Of a stretch of 64,000 nucleotides of DNA, positions 41,108 to 52,900 are shown one piece after another; within the stretch, counting starts at the first letter, position 1; each line of letters opens with the position of its first letter. Position numbers and translations under genes: made by a program. The DNA is from Paracentrotus lividus. Lineage: Eukaryota > Echinodermata > Echinoidea > Camarodonta > Echinidae. The stretch covers positions 28,522,859-28,586,858 of the forward strand of contig CALNVZ010003434.1 in the NCBI GenBank assembly GCA_940671915.1, read 5' to 3'. Below the pieces are notes generated by a model. It was not told the origin of the DNA and made no database searches. It saw nothing but the letters and a program-made list of their open reading frames with translations.

Positions 41108-41389
41108 TAATGCGGAGGTCACAACTCACCGTACCTTCGACGTGCAACTCCATACGATCGATTTCGTAGAAAATTCGTGCAGCGGAGGTACCTTGCAGGT
41201 AGAATGCATGTACGACGTGCAGGAGGTTTTTACAATACCCTTACTACAGAAACGCAGGAATCGCAGAAGTTGACCCAGGACCTGTGCGTGCATCTGTACA
41301 ATGCCAACGCAGGCTACGTTTGCATGCGACGTTTTTTTTTGCCCCCGTGTCAAAGCGCTAACGCACGGAGATGTGAACCGCCGGCATTA
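41108..41389. mobile_element. Short TIR element, AATGCGGCGGTCACAACTCG family, copy B
   Basis: Left end TAATGCGGAGGTCACAACTC; right end GATGTGAACCGCCGGCATTA. The interior is the inverse of copy A at 26781-27036, with shared phrases such as GTACCTTCGACGTGCAACTC and CAGGACCTGTGCGTGCAT. It is slightly longer, with a T-run near 41332. Confidence 0.86.
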
Positions 41390-42900
41390 AAAACGCTCTA
41401 CTTTATTTAACTACACTCACCCCACCCCCCCCCCCTTCCAAGGTTAAACTATATAATCCTAGATCTGCCACTGGTACTGTATTCACGTGATCTGGCTCAC
41501 ATGTGATTCTCATAAAAGACTCATAAAGGCATTCAGGTGGTTGTCACGTTCCCAGCCTTTACAAACATTTTTCTTTTGTCATTTTCTACGACTGTAAATA
41601 TTATGCAACCTCAACAGTGCACCGTGGTATGATATCTAACCTTAATCAATCAAACGAGACAAAAACATAGCCACCGTTTAGTAGAGGAGAACTGCATGAT
41701 CTGTTGAGACAAATATAAGCGTTTATCGTTTCCTGGTTTATTCGTTGTAAATTCACATCATTTAGACCCTAACAGTCATAAACATGATAAAGGTAAGAAT
41801 GAATATATTTTGTATCGTACATATTTAATTATAATATAATATATAATATTATGTGAATGCTTTGAACATCCAATATAAATTTGTATTACCAATTTGCATT
41901 TATATACTAGAATGAATCTAGGTAGGACGTTATGACATGAATGAAGAGCAAAATTGAATGTGGTTATACATTGTTTTGGTTATGAAATTAGTTTTGTTAT
42001 GTTGGTGGCCTTATACATATCATATTTTTACTGCTGTTTAATTTCAACTGACATACCCTATGCAATTTTCGACACAAAAATGTTTACAAACAGTCTCCTA
42101 ATTTTGAGCAACTTTGCTCTCTGCCTTACAAATAACCAACAAAAAGGCATCTACATTAAAATGACTTTTATAATTTTTTAGAAAAACCTTTAAACTGAAT
42201 GGAAATGCACGTACAGTCGCCGTTTGAATTGAATACTGTTTTACGGTATTCATGTAATAAAATCCAAACTTGGTAATGAACAAAGTTGTTGAGTATTTCG
42301 AGGATTCCCGATAGTTCTTTATTGAATGAAACTGAAAATAACATTATGACCGAAAGAGAGAGTTAACGACAGTTAATTCAATATAAGGGTTACTAGTTAA
42401 TTTGACTAAAGCTATAAACAACTCGGTAATATAGTCTGACTACAAAAATATATATAACTTGATTTTCATTATGACCATACAGATTCATCATGTAGAAAGT
42501 ATCGTTTGGAATTAGCGAGTCACTATCAAAACCATTTTGTGACCTAATATCAAGGAAATGTTATGATCACATGATGAAAAAAGGGGACCATATACGCCAG
42601 ACAGTATTTTTCTGACAGTTGTGGAAGTTCATGTACATAAATTCTGATCAAACAATGCAAATACAATTCCCAAGCGATGCACAAGTAGTTCAATTTTGTT
42701 TCGCCCTGATGATCATGAACAGCATGTTTGTATACGCTAATTACCATATAACGGCAACAAGACTTTTCAATGTTTACATATAAAATCAATTTGATCAATT
42801 AGGTCACGAAATGTTTTGATAAGTGAACAATTCAAAAGTTTGATTTAGTACAAGAGTTCAATTAAATCATTTACACTGCAAGAATAGACTTGACATTTCT
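41390..42900. other. Intergenic DNA with no recognised element
   Basis: AT-rich, with one C-run near 41424-41437. Open frames here show no domain. Nothing else stands out. Confidence 0.45.
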
Positions 42901-42903
42901 ATT

Positions 42904-43110
42904 AGTGGCGTAGCTCCGGACAGGGGGGCCAGGGGGAAGATGCGCCCCCGATCGGCTGGAAAAATATGAGAAAAGGAGTGGGAAGGAGGTAAAGAAATGG
43001 AAAATAAGAAGAGGCGAAAAAAGAAGGGGAGAAATGAGAAAAGAAATCGAACGGCTCCGCGCTCAAATCCATGACATCGTTTAATTTATGAGACTTTATC
43101 ACTTTATTCG
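42904..43110. repeat. Possible dispersed repeat starting TAGTGGCGTAGCTCCGGACA
   Basis: A sharp change from AT-rich DNA to TAGTGGCGTAG followed by G-runs, then about 100 bp of purine-rich sequence (AAGGAGTGGGAAGGAGG..). It looks like one end of a dispersed repeat. No second end or copy was found in this window. Confidence 0.35.
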
Positions 43111-43613
43111 ATACCCCAATGGGCTGACCAACAGTGCCCCTCTGATTGTTGTAGTCAGATTCTTTTACACACTTCAACTTCCTGTGGACTTTAGAAGGAA
43201 TGAGCAAATAAAAGAAAATCTAGCATTGATCATGCGATCTAACCAGATCACAATACTATTAATATTCCACATACCATATCTCATGTCAACCCAATGTAAT
43301 ATTTTTTTGTTCTCATCTTCTTTGCTAACATGAATACAAAGCTATAGTTATACGCCGGGAAAATTGTACCGAGGCCAGGCGTGATTAGATCGAAGGAGAA
43401 ACCATTGTGATGTCATAATCCCAGCTTTTCACATACAAGGTGAGTTGATTCAGTGAGAAGTTTAAGAAATTTTCTTTTTCATTGTGCAGGTTTTCGTTTA
43501 GCTAGGCAAATATATTTCAATGCCTTGTTTTTATATATTTCGGCATAGCTTTATCATGCTAATTGCGTGTATTGTTTTATTGTGCAAGCCTTTGTGTACA
43601 TTGTTATATCTGC

Positions 43614-43953
43614 GGGTGGTATCTCACTTCGCGGAGACGTCTCCGCGACGTCTCCGCGACAGTTTTCAAAAACTGTAAAAAAAAAAAAAAGCACTTTCAA
43701 AGAACCGTCTCAAAGTAGTTTCCGCGACTCATGAAACGTCTCGGAGACGTCTCCGTGACAAATTTTTGAATTTTGTCGCGGAGACGTCTCCGGGTCGTCT
43801 CCGAGAAGTCTCCGCGACGTTTAATGAGTCGCGGAAACTACTTTGAGACGGTTCTTTGAAAGTGCTTTGTTATATTTTTTGAAAACTGTTGCGGAATGTA
43901 TCTATTACTTTTTATCCCTCGCGGAGACGTCTCCGCAAAGTGAGATACCACCC
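43614..43953. mobile_element. Palindromic TIR element, CGCGGAGACGTCTCC family, copy B
   Basis: Left end GGGTGGTATCTCACTTCGCG; right end GCAAAGTGAGATACCACCC. The interior is a dense set of TCGCGGAGACGTCTCCGCGA-type palindromic words, plus CTTTCAAAGAACCGTCTCAA inverted across the centre. Longer and more symmetric than copy A (23169-23350). Confidence 0.86.
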
Positions 43954-43959
43954 TTATGA

Positions 43960-45640
43960 TGCTATTGTAGAAAGGTATATTGAACAAGTTCTAGGCTGGG
44001 TACCACAACAGAAAACACATCTTCACTCCAAGGAAGTTAGATCTCATCTGCCTGGGCATAGTAGCTCCTTCTATGCCCCTTATTTAATCATGACCATTTT
44101 CATACATCCTAAAGATTTTTTTTTTTCCTGAGATCTAGAGAAGACGAGACCTGGTCATTTAAAAAAAAAAAGACAAAGGGATAAAAATATAATTTTGGAA
44201 GTGGGGGTTATCAGTAACGAAAACGCAAGACTCTTTGATAGTTTCCTCAAAAATGTTTACATGTTTTGTTTATACTTTCGTAATGAAATAATGGCATTAA
44301 GGTGCCAAATCACGGACAAAGGAGAGCGGCAAAACAGGGTCTGAAATATTATTGAATTTAACAAGGCATAGAAATCTCAAAATTCCCACAATTCCATTTT
44401 CGGGTCTACATCTAGCCCTTTATTTTGCACATCTCATCGGATTTGTTGATTAAGTAATTTCATGTGGACAAAGAATAGAAAATATAATGATGAAAGAGTT
44501 GTTGCCAGCAAGGTGCAATTTTATATGAATGTTCTCCTGATGACTCTCACGGAACAAATTTCGATATTCTCAACGAACCAATCTAAAATCATTTAGTTTC
44601 GGTTGTCTTTGTCTCATCAATCTAATTACAATTGTAGGCTGTCGTTAATATTTAACTATAATTCAAACATAGCTCCCGGGTTTAGAGATAAGGAGAATCT
44701 TATAAATATTGCGCACATGTCGAAGTTAACAAAGATAATGACTCAGTAAAAAGGATTTACCGGCTTTGTATTTAAAATGTGAATGGTTATGTCTATTAAC
44801 AGCCACTATAGTCAGGTAGCTCACAGGGTTTTGATCAAACGAACGAGGTACCAGCAGCTGAGTAGGGGAGACCGGGGACAATTGTAACACGGGGCTATTG
44901 TAACAGAGGCTCCCATCCCTAGCAGAAACACGCTACAATCTTATCCTGTATACAGAGCATGTGCATTTCATCGCTCCATATGCTGTTTGAGTGTAAACAG
45001 ATTTAACGGTTCGTTGAACTTTCTACAGCAGAATTTTTTTTTTTTTTTTTTTTTAGTAGGAAAGTATTATTTCACACTGCCCAATGTTTTACTTCTGGAC
45101 AAATATGTGGTTGAGCTATGGCTGTCAATTTTATTTATTTTTTAGAAATTATATTCTTAGGCCTGTATTTTTCTAAAGTTTCAACGATGAATATGAAAGT
45201 TAAGATAGAAAAAAAATCTCTCCAAACATGATCGCCCACCTCAGGGGCAATAGTAACAATAGCGTTAAATAAGTACCTTTGCCCCGTTTTGTTCTTTTTT
45301 CAAAAATTTTTAATAATGAAGACAGAGATCTTGATAACTGGGCCTGATACGATATTTCAGCACACTGAGTGAAGATGAATCATGTCACTATCGGGTGTAT
45401 AAAACAATGATAGACTAATTTCCTTGTTTGTTTCTTTCTTTTTATTTTCGATAATGCACTGAACAGCAACAATAATAATTAAACAAATAGACAACTAAGA
45501 AGGTTATTCTATCCTAATTTACTCAAACGGTCTACCTATTGGTTTATCTATGAACATGATTAGCAAGATATTTTTTGTTTTTTTGTTTCTTTTTTACGTA
45601 TTCATGAATTCATTGATTAATCAATAACATGTTAACGTTT
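43960..45640. other. Upstream region of the 7TM gene
   Basis: Mostly AT-rich. At 44871-44925 the phrase GGGGAGACCGGGGACAATTG then TAACACGGGGCTATTGTAAC appears, and GGGGCAATAGTAACAATAG recurs at about 45243-45261; this resembles the end of a dispersed element, but no opposite end was found. No promoter motif was recognised. One open stretch near 43960-44090 is discussed among the rejected items. Confidence 0.4.
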
Positions 45641-45654
45641 TGAATTGATTTGAA

Positions 45655-45692
45655 ACAATATGTATAAAGCGTTATATAAATGTTAATTATTA

Positions 45693-45758
<66 letters not shown>

Positions 45759-45760
45759 GT
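45655..45760. repeat. Retroposon-like tail followed by (ATT)n microsatellite
   Basis: AAAGCGTTATATAAATGTTA directly precedes about 24 ATT units. This order (GCGxTATATAAATG then ATT repeats) is the usual 3' end of many invertebrate SINE/LINE copies, so the microsatellite may have grown from a retroposon tail. The body was not identified. It ends about 90 bp before the first coding exon of the 7TM gene. Confidence 0.6.
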
Positions 45761-45848
45761 TACCTCTGCGGCCATGACGAAACATCTCAACCATCCTTCG
45801 TAAAGCATCCATCTATGATAGCCTGGAAGATTAGAATAATTTTTCAAA

Positions 45849-46802
45849 ATGAATATATCTGTCACCGACTGGGCAACCCCTGAACACCAGCTATGTTATC
45901 GCCCTTGCAACGTTACAGATACCGATCGGGATACGGTATGGAAAAGTTTGAAATGGAATTTATTAGAAAATACATCGGGATTTAGAGTATTCAGTCACTT
46001 TTTAACTTTGGTCATCAGAAAAAATTCACAATGATTCCGAAGAGAAATTGGTTTTGTGGACAATTTGATAATATTTTTCTAATGAACAAAAAATAATAAC
46101 CCTAATTATTAAAACTGATAATTGGGTACATTAATTATCATAATATTAATTTATATATTTCATTATAATTATAGCTAAATAATATTTAATACAAAAAATC
46201 ATGTAAAAAATGAAAAGTATAAATTGATGGTATTTGTGTGAATCACATTTTCCCCCTGTTATTAATGAGTCCTTAATTTAATGAAATGGGATAGGTATCT
46301 ACTGATATTCACCTAAACCACTTATTAATTTATTAATTGAAATTTTGTTTTTGTACTTTTACTTCACCATAACAGATTTATGGTATAAGTATTGGTTTCG
46401 GGATCTCCAGTTTGATTGGTGTTCTCGCTATCATAGGACATGCAGTGGCAAAGAGAATCTGTTTTACTACAGAGGTAGGTTTGTCTCCTCAGAGGCTGAA
46501 GGGTTTTTATATTTTAAAACTGAAAGTTTACGAGCTCTTAGCTTATTAAATCACAAAGCATGATTTAAATAATTCAGACTCGGTGCAATTGTTATGAACC
46601 CAACAAACAAAATATGCCTAGAAGATATTTCAAGTAGGAGACTCTCCCTCCCTCTTTCTCTCTCTCTCTCTCTCTATCTGTATATTGGTATTTTATTTGT
46701 TCCTCCCTCTTATTTCTCACATTCTCCTGTGTTTCCCTCCTCCATCCTCTTAGGCAGTGTAAACGTGATTTTTAATTATTATTATTATTATTATTATTAT
46801 TA

Positions 46803-46848
<46 letters not shown>

Positions 46849-46886
46849 CATCATCTCATCATCATCATCATCATTATTATTATCAT

Positions 46887-46939
<53 letters not shown>

Positions 46940-49900
46940 TCATCATCATTATAATCGTTATTATCATCTATTTGTTTATTTACTTTTTTCTTTCCCAGGT
47001 TCGCCCTCTCGTGCATCTGTCTGTTGCTAACGCAGGGTTCTCCATATGTCTTGTTACACTGACGAGTCTCTACTTACATGCATCACCCAAACACCTCCAG
47101 CGAGTAACTATCTACCTCATTACACTCGAAGAAGTAAGAAATATATATGTGTATATATATATATGCATTTTTAAATAAATGTAACGTGAACATGTCAGTC
47201 GTGGGAAATATTGGATTGAGGAGGGGGGGGGGGCTGCACCGAAATATGGAAAATAAAGTAACCTATTTTACATCAAGGAAATAAAAAAAAATAAGAAAAA
47301 AAGAAGCTACAATTCAATCATGCCTGGCTACCAGGTGGTTGCAGCATTCCGGTAACATCCTTTGACGTCATCACCCGCGCCATTATATAAGGGATAATTT
47401 TATCAGTATTTGGGAGGGGTGGCTTGCTTGAGGTTCGATCATCTTTTTAATGAAATACTTTGAAGATGGAAAATAAAAACGCTTAAATTTGGAATTGTTG
47501 TATAATCATGTAGCATTTTAGCTTTCGTTTTATATGTAATTTGGATATTTCATTTTTTGGTCCGGTCGGGGACTTTAAACATTTTCATTATACAGGTGAT
47601 ATTACATTTGTGTACATGTATTTTAATTTGATTGTTTTATATAATGTGAAATGCTTTATTATTTCGAGCGCTCTCTCTCTTCGTGTATAAGAAACTTGCA
47701 ATCGACTGAAAAATTATAAGTTGAACTTAAGTCGTATCTCTTTCTTAATCAATTATTTATCCATTTGTGTTATCATGTTAGATTGATTATATTGGTTTTG
47801 TATGATTTATGTTTATTACGAGTAGTTAATGAATGTCTTACTTTTGTATATTCTGTTGAAGCCGTTGTTATCTCTGTACTACAGTACTATATTTGATCTA
47901 TTTCCCGTTGCGCCTTGATTTAATTGTTTCGGATATGTGCGCATTATAAATTCATATCATTATTATCATTATTATTATCATTCATTTGCGATTTATGGAA
48001 ATAAATGAACCTGAACCTAAATCTGAATATAATATTTACTTTATGATAATAAATTAGAAATTTGTTTTCCGACAGAGTAAACCACGTGTACTCATTCTTA
48101 TTTCCCTTGTTTTTTCCTCTTTTCCTTGTCTAGGTATTTTACCTGATTTCATTCTACCTGACAGCGAATTTTATGATAGTAGTGTACGTCAGATTATGGA
48201 ATATACTACATGTGTTTGAAGAGTATCAAGTGTTAGAGGTGAGTCGAATATACATGTAGGCCTTTTTTTCCCCCATATTCTACCTAAAGTCTGCAAATGT
48301 TAACTTTCCAAATTACTCAAACATTACCCTCAGCAAATTTTCTACAAAGTTACTAAATCCATGATCTATCAACACAGGGCAATAACATGCCGGCTGAATG
48401 TGATGGATTAAGCACAAGCTGTCATCTGGTGTGTTTGTTTAATTAATGAAAAGTTGACTTTTGTACTTCACAAATGAATAGTTCATTAGGCCTCTTTTTA
48501 ATTGATATAAATCTGCTGATAACACGATCAGGGTTCATTTTTTAACCTCAATATGCGACACTCCCATCGCTTGCAGGATCTGACAGGTTTCTTGATTAGA
48601 GGATAGGCCTACAAAATTGATATGACCAGTTATAAACAGGGTGAACAGTGTAATGAAAAAAACATCGTAGTGGGTATGACAATTATTGTTCAAGTTAAGG
48701 AGCCACTACCCTTGTTTCTCCTTAATGACACCCTAATTAAAAAAAAAGCTAATTGTAATCATCGTGATGATCCACTAAGAAGAATGTTTATTTATTTAGT
48801 TTGTATTAATTATATCTAACATTATCACTGTATGAAACTGAGCACGTCCGTGTAATGATAGATTACCAATATACTAAGATAATAAACAGAATTAAAGCAT
48901 GCCAAAGTACAATAATTAAGCGACGGGGGTAAACTAAATCTGAAGTTCGGGTTCAAGAGAGTAAGGCTTATTTTATGCACATCCAATATGCGCGCTGATA
49001 TTTCACCCACATCCCAAACTATATGCATTTACAATTCGCACAAAATATGTGATTTTACATTTTTCCTTTCTTATGGCTTTGCAGACTCAGAAAACTATAA
49101 GAAGAATGCTAAAAAGTTCATATTTGCTATCATGGTAAGTTAGTCTCATAATTTTAAAAGGAAATCACATCTAAATTGAAAACACAAATTTATGATACGG
49201 GTAAAATTTTAATGATGATTTGATTTGGAAGCAATCGATCTTTATGTATAATAGGTCAAATGACCAGATTGTGGTCAGGTGGTTCAATTTGCTGAGTCAT
49301 TCTTTTACAAGTCATGTATTAGAGTTATTGTTTGGGAGCAATTTAGCGCTTATTCATTTTAACAGTAAAAAATAGAATATTACCAAAAAATGGTGATTAA
49401 GTGAAACCTCATGTGTTATGGGTTTAATTATGTTGCATGTTTCCTGAGTGTCTATAAATAAAGTTCAGAAAGTATATCAAACATAGAAACAAAAATAATT
49501 GTCGAACTCATGACGTTCATATCATGAGTTTCATATCTTATCAGTTTTGGCTTGATTCTGCAGTTTTGTTGTCCTGTTCGATTTCTCATACAATACAAGA
49601 GCACGCATAATCATTGAAAGTGTATGGTAAAACACGTAAAGGGGAATCCAACCCAAGGAGAGAATCAACCTAAGGCTTACAGGAAAGAGGAAAATGAGAG
49701 GAGCAATCTAAATAAAGTTTCATCAAAATCGGTTATAAAATAAGAGAGTTATGGAAGTTTGAAAAGTCTAGTTGTTTCTTTTATGGGGATCCTCAAATTG
49801 GCATCATCGGCTGCAAAATGGTCGACCTTATAGACAACTGTCCATTTGTTTTGTACACAAATTTTCAGATTTTCCCCATTTTCTTTCGAAATATGTCTTC

Positions 49901-52900
49901 TTTACTTCTGAGATCAAAATATGTCATGGGAAAATATATTTCACACAACATATGTTGAGCTAAGAAGGAGGTAAGATATATTTCGAAAGAAAATGGGGAA
50001 AATCTGAAAATTTGTGTACAAAACGAATGGAGAGTTGTCCATAAGATCGGCCATTTTTTAGCCGATGATGCCAATTTGAGGATCCCCATAGAAGGAACAA
50101 CTAGACTTTTCAAACTTCCATAACTCTCTTATTTTATAACCGATTTTGATGAAGCTTTGTTTAGATTGCTCCTCTCATTTTCCTCTTTCATGTAAGGTCG
50201 ATTTTCTCCTTGGGTAGGATTCCCCTTTAAATTATAATTGCACTGTCTAAGTGGATTGTCCTCTTCATTTCAAATAAACAAATACTTAATAATGATTATT
50301 ATACTTCCTTTATTTTTCAATATGACGACACCGCTTTTGTTTCATATTCAGAGTGAGGTTTTGTAGCTCGTTATCAATTTTATACTCAATACGATCATAA
50401 TACCACATTCTTCTCTCTACCCAATTTATCAAACAGGATTTTACCCCCTCTGTTGTTGGTACCTGTCACAGTTTCAGTGCTTGTCAAGCCAGTGAGGACA
50501 CAACTATGTTTATTGTACGTGTAGCCTATATTAGTTCAACACTATTCAAATATGAACAGCACAGTCTTAAAATTTCCGTAGTGTTTGTCATATTCGACAT
50601 AATATTTGCAAATCGTTGAAGGAATTCATGTAAATAGTGTATTCTGACCTATCGTATACAAAACTGTCCAAAGGAATTTCAGAAGCCTGTACATATGACC
50701 AAACCGTAATACGATGATTATATTCAGCACTGTAAACAATTGTGAGCTTATCTATAACGAAAGTTTAATATATTATAGTTATTGCTTTTTGTAGAATATG
50801 ATAGTTCTTGTTGATATTATTGTGAAAACATTTATAAGGTGGCGTGCATTATATCCGTCATCAGTCCCTTTTTTATTGGATAAGTGTAGAATAAAATGCT
50901 ATCACGTTTCTCAATAAAAGTTGAGTAAAACGAACACAAATATTACTCTTTTTTCTTAAACTTATCCTCTTATTATTAAAATATTAACATTGTAAGGGAG
51001 ACTATGTACCGTTATTAAAAATTGAATGATTCATACATTTTTATTGATGCATTGAAATGACCACACTATTGATCCTTGATTTCAATATATTGGTATTTAC
51101 ATCAAATGTTCCAACAAAACTTTGTCACGAGATTACCAACCCCTGATCCCTGTTGTATGTTATTTCATAAGATTTATTTTCACGGGCACTTTTGATTATA
51201 TTAACCTTACTTGCTGGATTGGATTTAAAACCAGATTTTTGATTAACACATGCGTGTATATTCTTTTCACAGATGCCCGTCTGTCATTTATTATCCAAGA
51301 ACTGTAACGGTACGTTCCAGGAGATTGTAATTTTGTAGATATATTTTCATATAGAGTTTGGGAAGGACGACTATTAGCATGATTATGTGATTCAGTAGGA
51401 TTTGTTGGAAGTGCCGATATTATTGATATCATATTTCATTCCGTGCAGCAGAAAAAAAAAACCCTCAATTCTCCTGACCAGAGTTTGTTTGTTTGTTTGT
51501 TTTCTTCAATATTCTGATCACGTCATGGTCATATAATATACTATTGACTTACACATTGTTGTTAAGAAGGCGTATCTCGTGTAGAAACACGTTTATGTGA
51601 TCACTCTAAACTGCATGCACTGTAAAAGTGAGGGGTTTAAATATCCAAATTCTTTAATATGCCATTCTGGTCAACTGGGTCCATACAAAATATATGTCAT
51701 TAATTGACCAGGATCGGCGTAATGCAACTGGATAAAAACATGGAAGTAGAATAATAATGATGAAAAAGAAAACAGTTTAATGTATATTCAGTGGTAATGA
51801 TATATAATTTTGTTAGAAAGAGAAAAAAAAATAGTAAAGGACTTGCAGATTACCTTAAAATCATTGCATTCGTATCCTTCATCTTGGCAAATTATTTTTC
51901 ATACGTGAATCCAGAGATGAAGTTCATAACAAGTTGATGATGTATTATTACTTCCAGTTCAATATTTATGTTCTCTACACTACTTCACTCTCTCTCTGAT
52001 TTCCAGGGGACTGTTTTCGATAGCGGATTTTGGAAAAATTTCGGTTTCATCTTAGTCATCGTAACTTATGTTATCGTGGCAGCAACAATTCTGGTAAGTG
52101 TTTTTTCAATAATGATAATATTAATAATGCCAAATTATAAGATTCAAATGAACTATTATATACAATTTATCTTGCCTTGAATAAAACGATTGACCCCTAC
52201 TTTTTATAAATCTAAATCATTAAAAATAATGTCTACGTGGCTTATTGAAGTAGATTGTTAAAACACAAATCTAAAAGATATTAAAATCCACGTGGCAGTC
52301 CACTCGTGACATAGTACAAATGGAAATGTAGTATTGTAAAGAAAGATAAATTGATGTCAACAACAATAATTTTGTACATAAATTAAATGTAATACTGTTG
52401 CATAATATTTTGATAAGCAGTTGCAAAACGTAATGTAACCATCCTGATGAAAATAATAAAACTTGTATGAAAAACTAATGATAATAAAATGAAATATATG
52501 TCGAATAGGTCAACTTCACAACGTGACCTTTAAATTTTATCCACCATACTATACTATTATTCAACTGTTCAATCGAAGGACCATGCAGTAAAATAATATG
52601 TGTTACCAACGAAACATTGTCCTTGCCTTCTGGTCCCTTTCTTTATTTTATTTATTTACATTTTTTTTTTTTTGTTGTTCACCTTCATGCCAGGTTTTCT
52701 TCACGCTGTCTTTGAGAATATGTTCGAAGTTATTAAAACGAGAAAGTAAGTTTATGACTCATTTTTGTCTTCAAGTATTAGGTGATTGCAAGAATTGTTG
52801 TTGTGTTTATTATAATTTTTGAAGATTAATTAATTAATGTTGTATCAATATCAAATTACAAGGATCAGTGATTTATTCGCTGAGTGATACCTGCATTTCA

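Noticed and set aside
43960-44095. Open stretch reading YDAIVERYIEQVLGWVPQQK and onward
   Set aside because: It looks somewhat protein-like, but I recognise no family, and no matching exon or clear donor was found. Left as possible pseudogene or chance.
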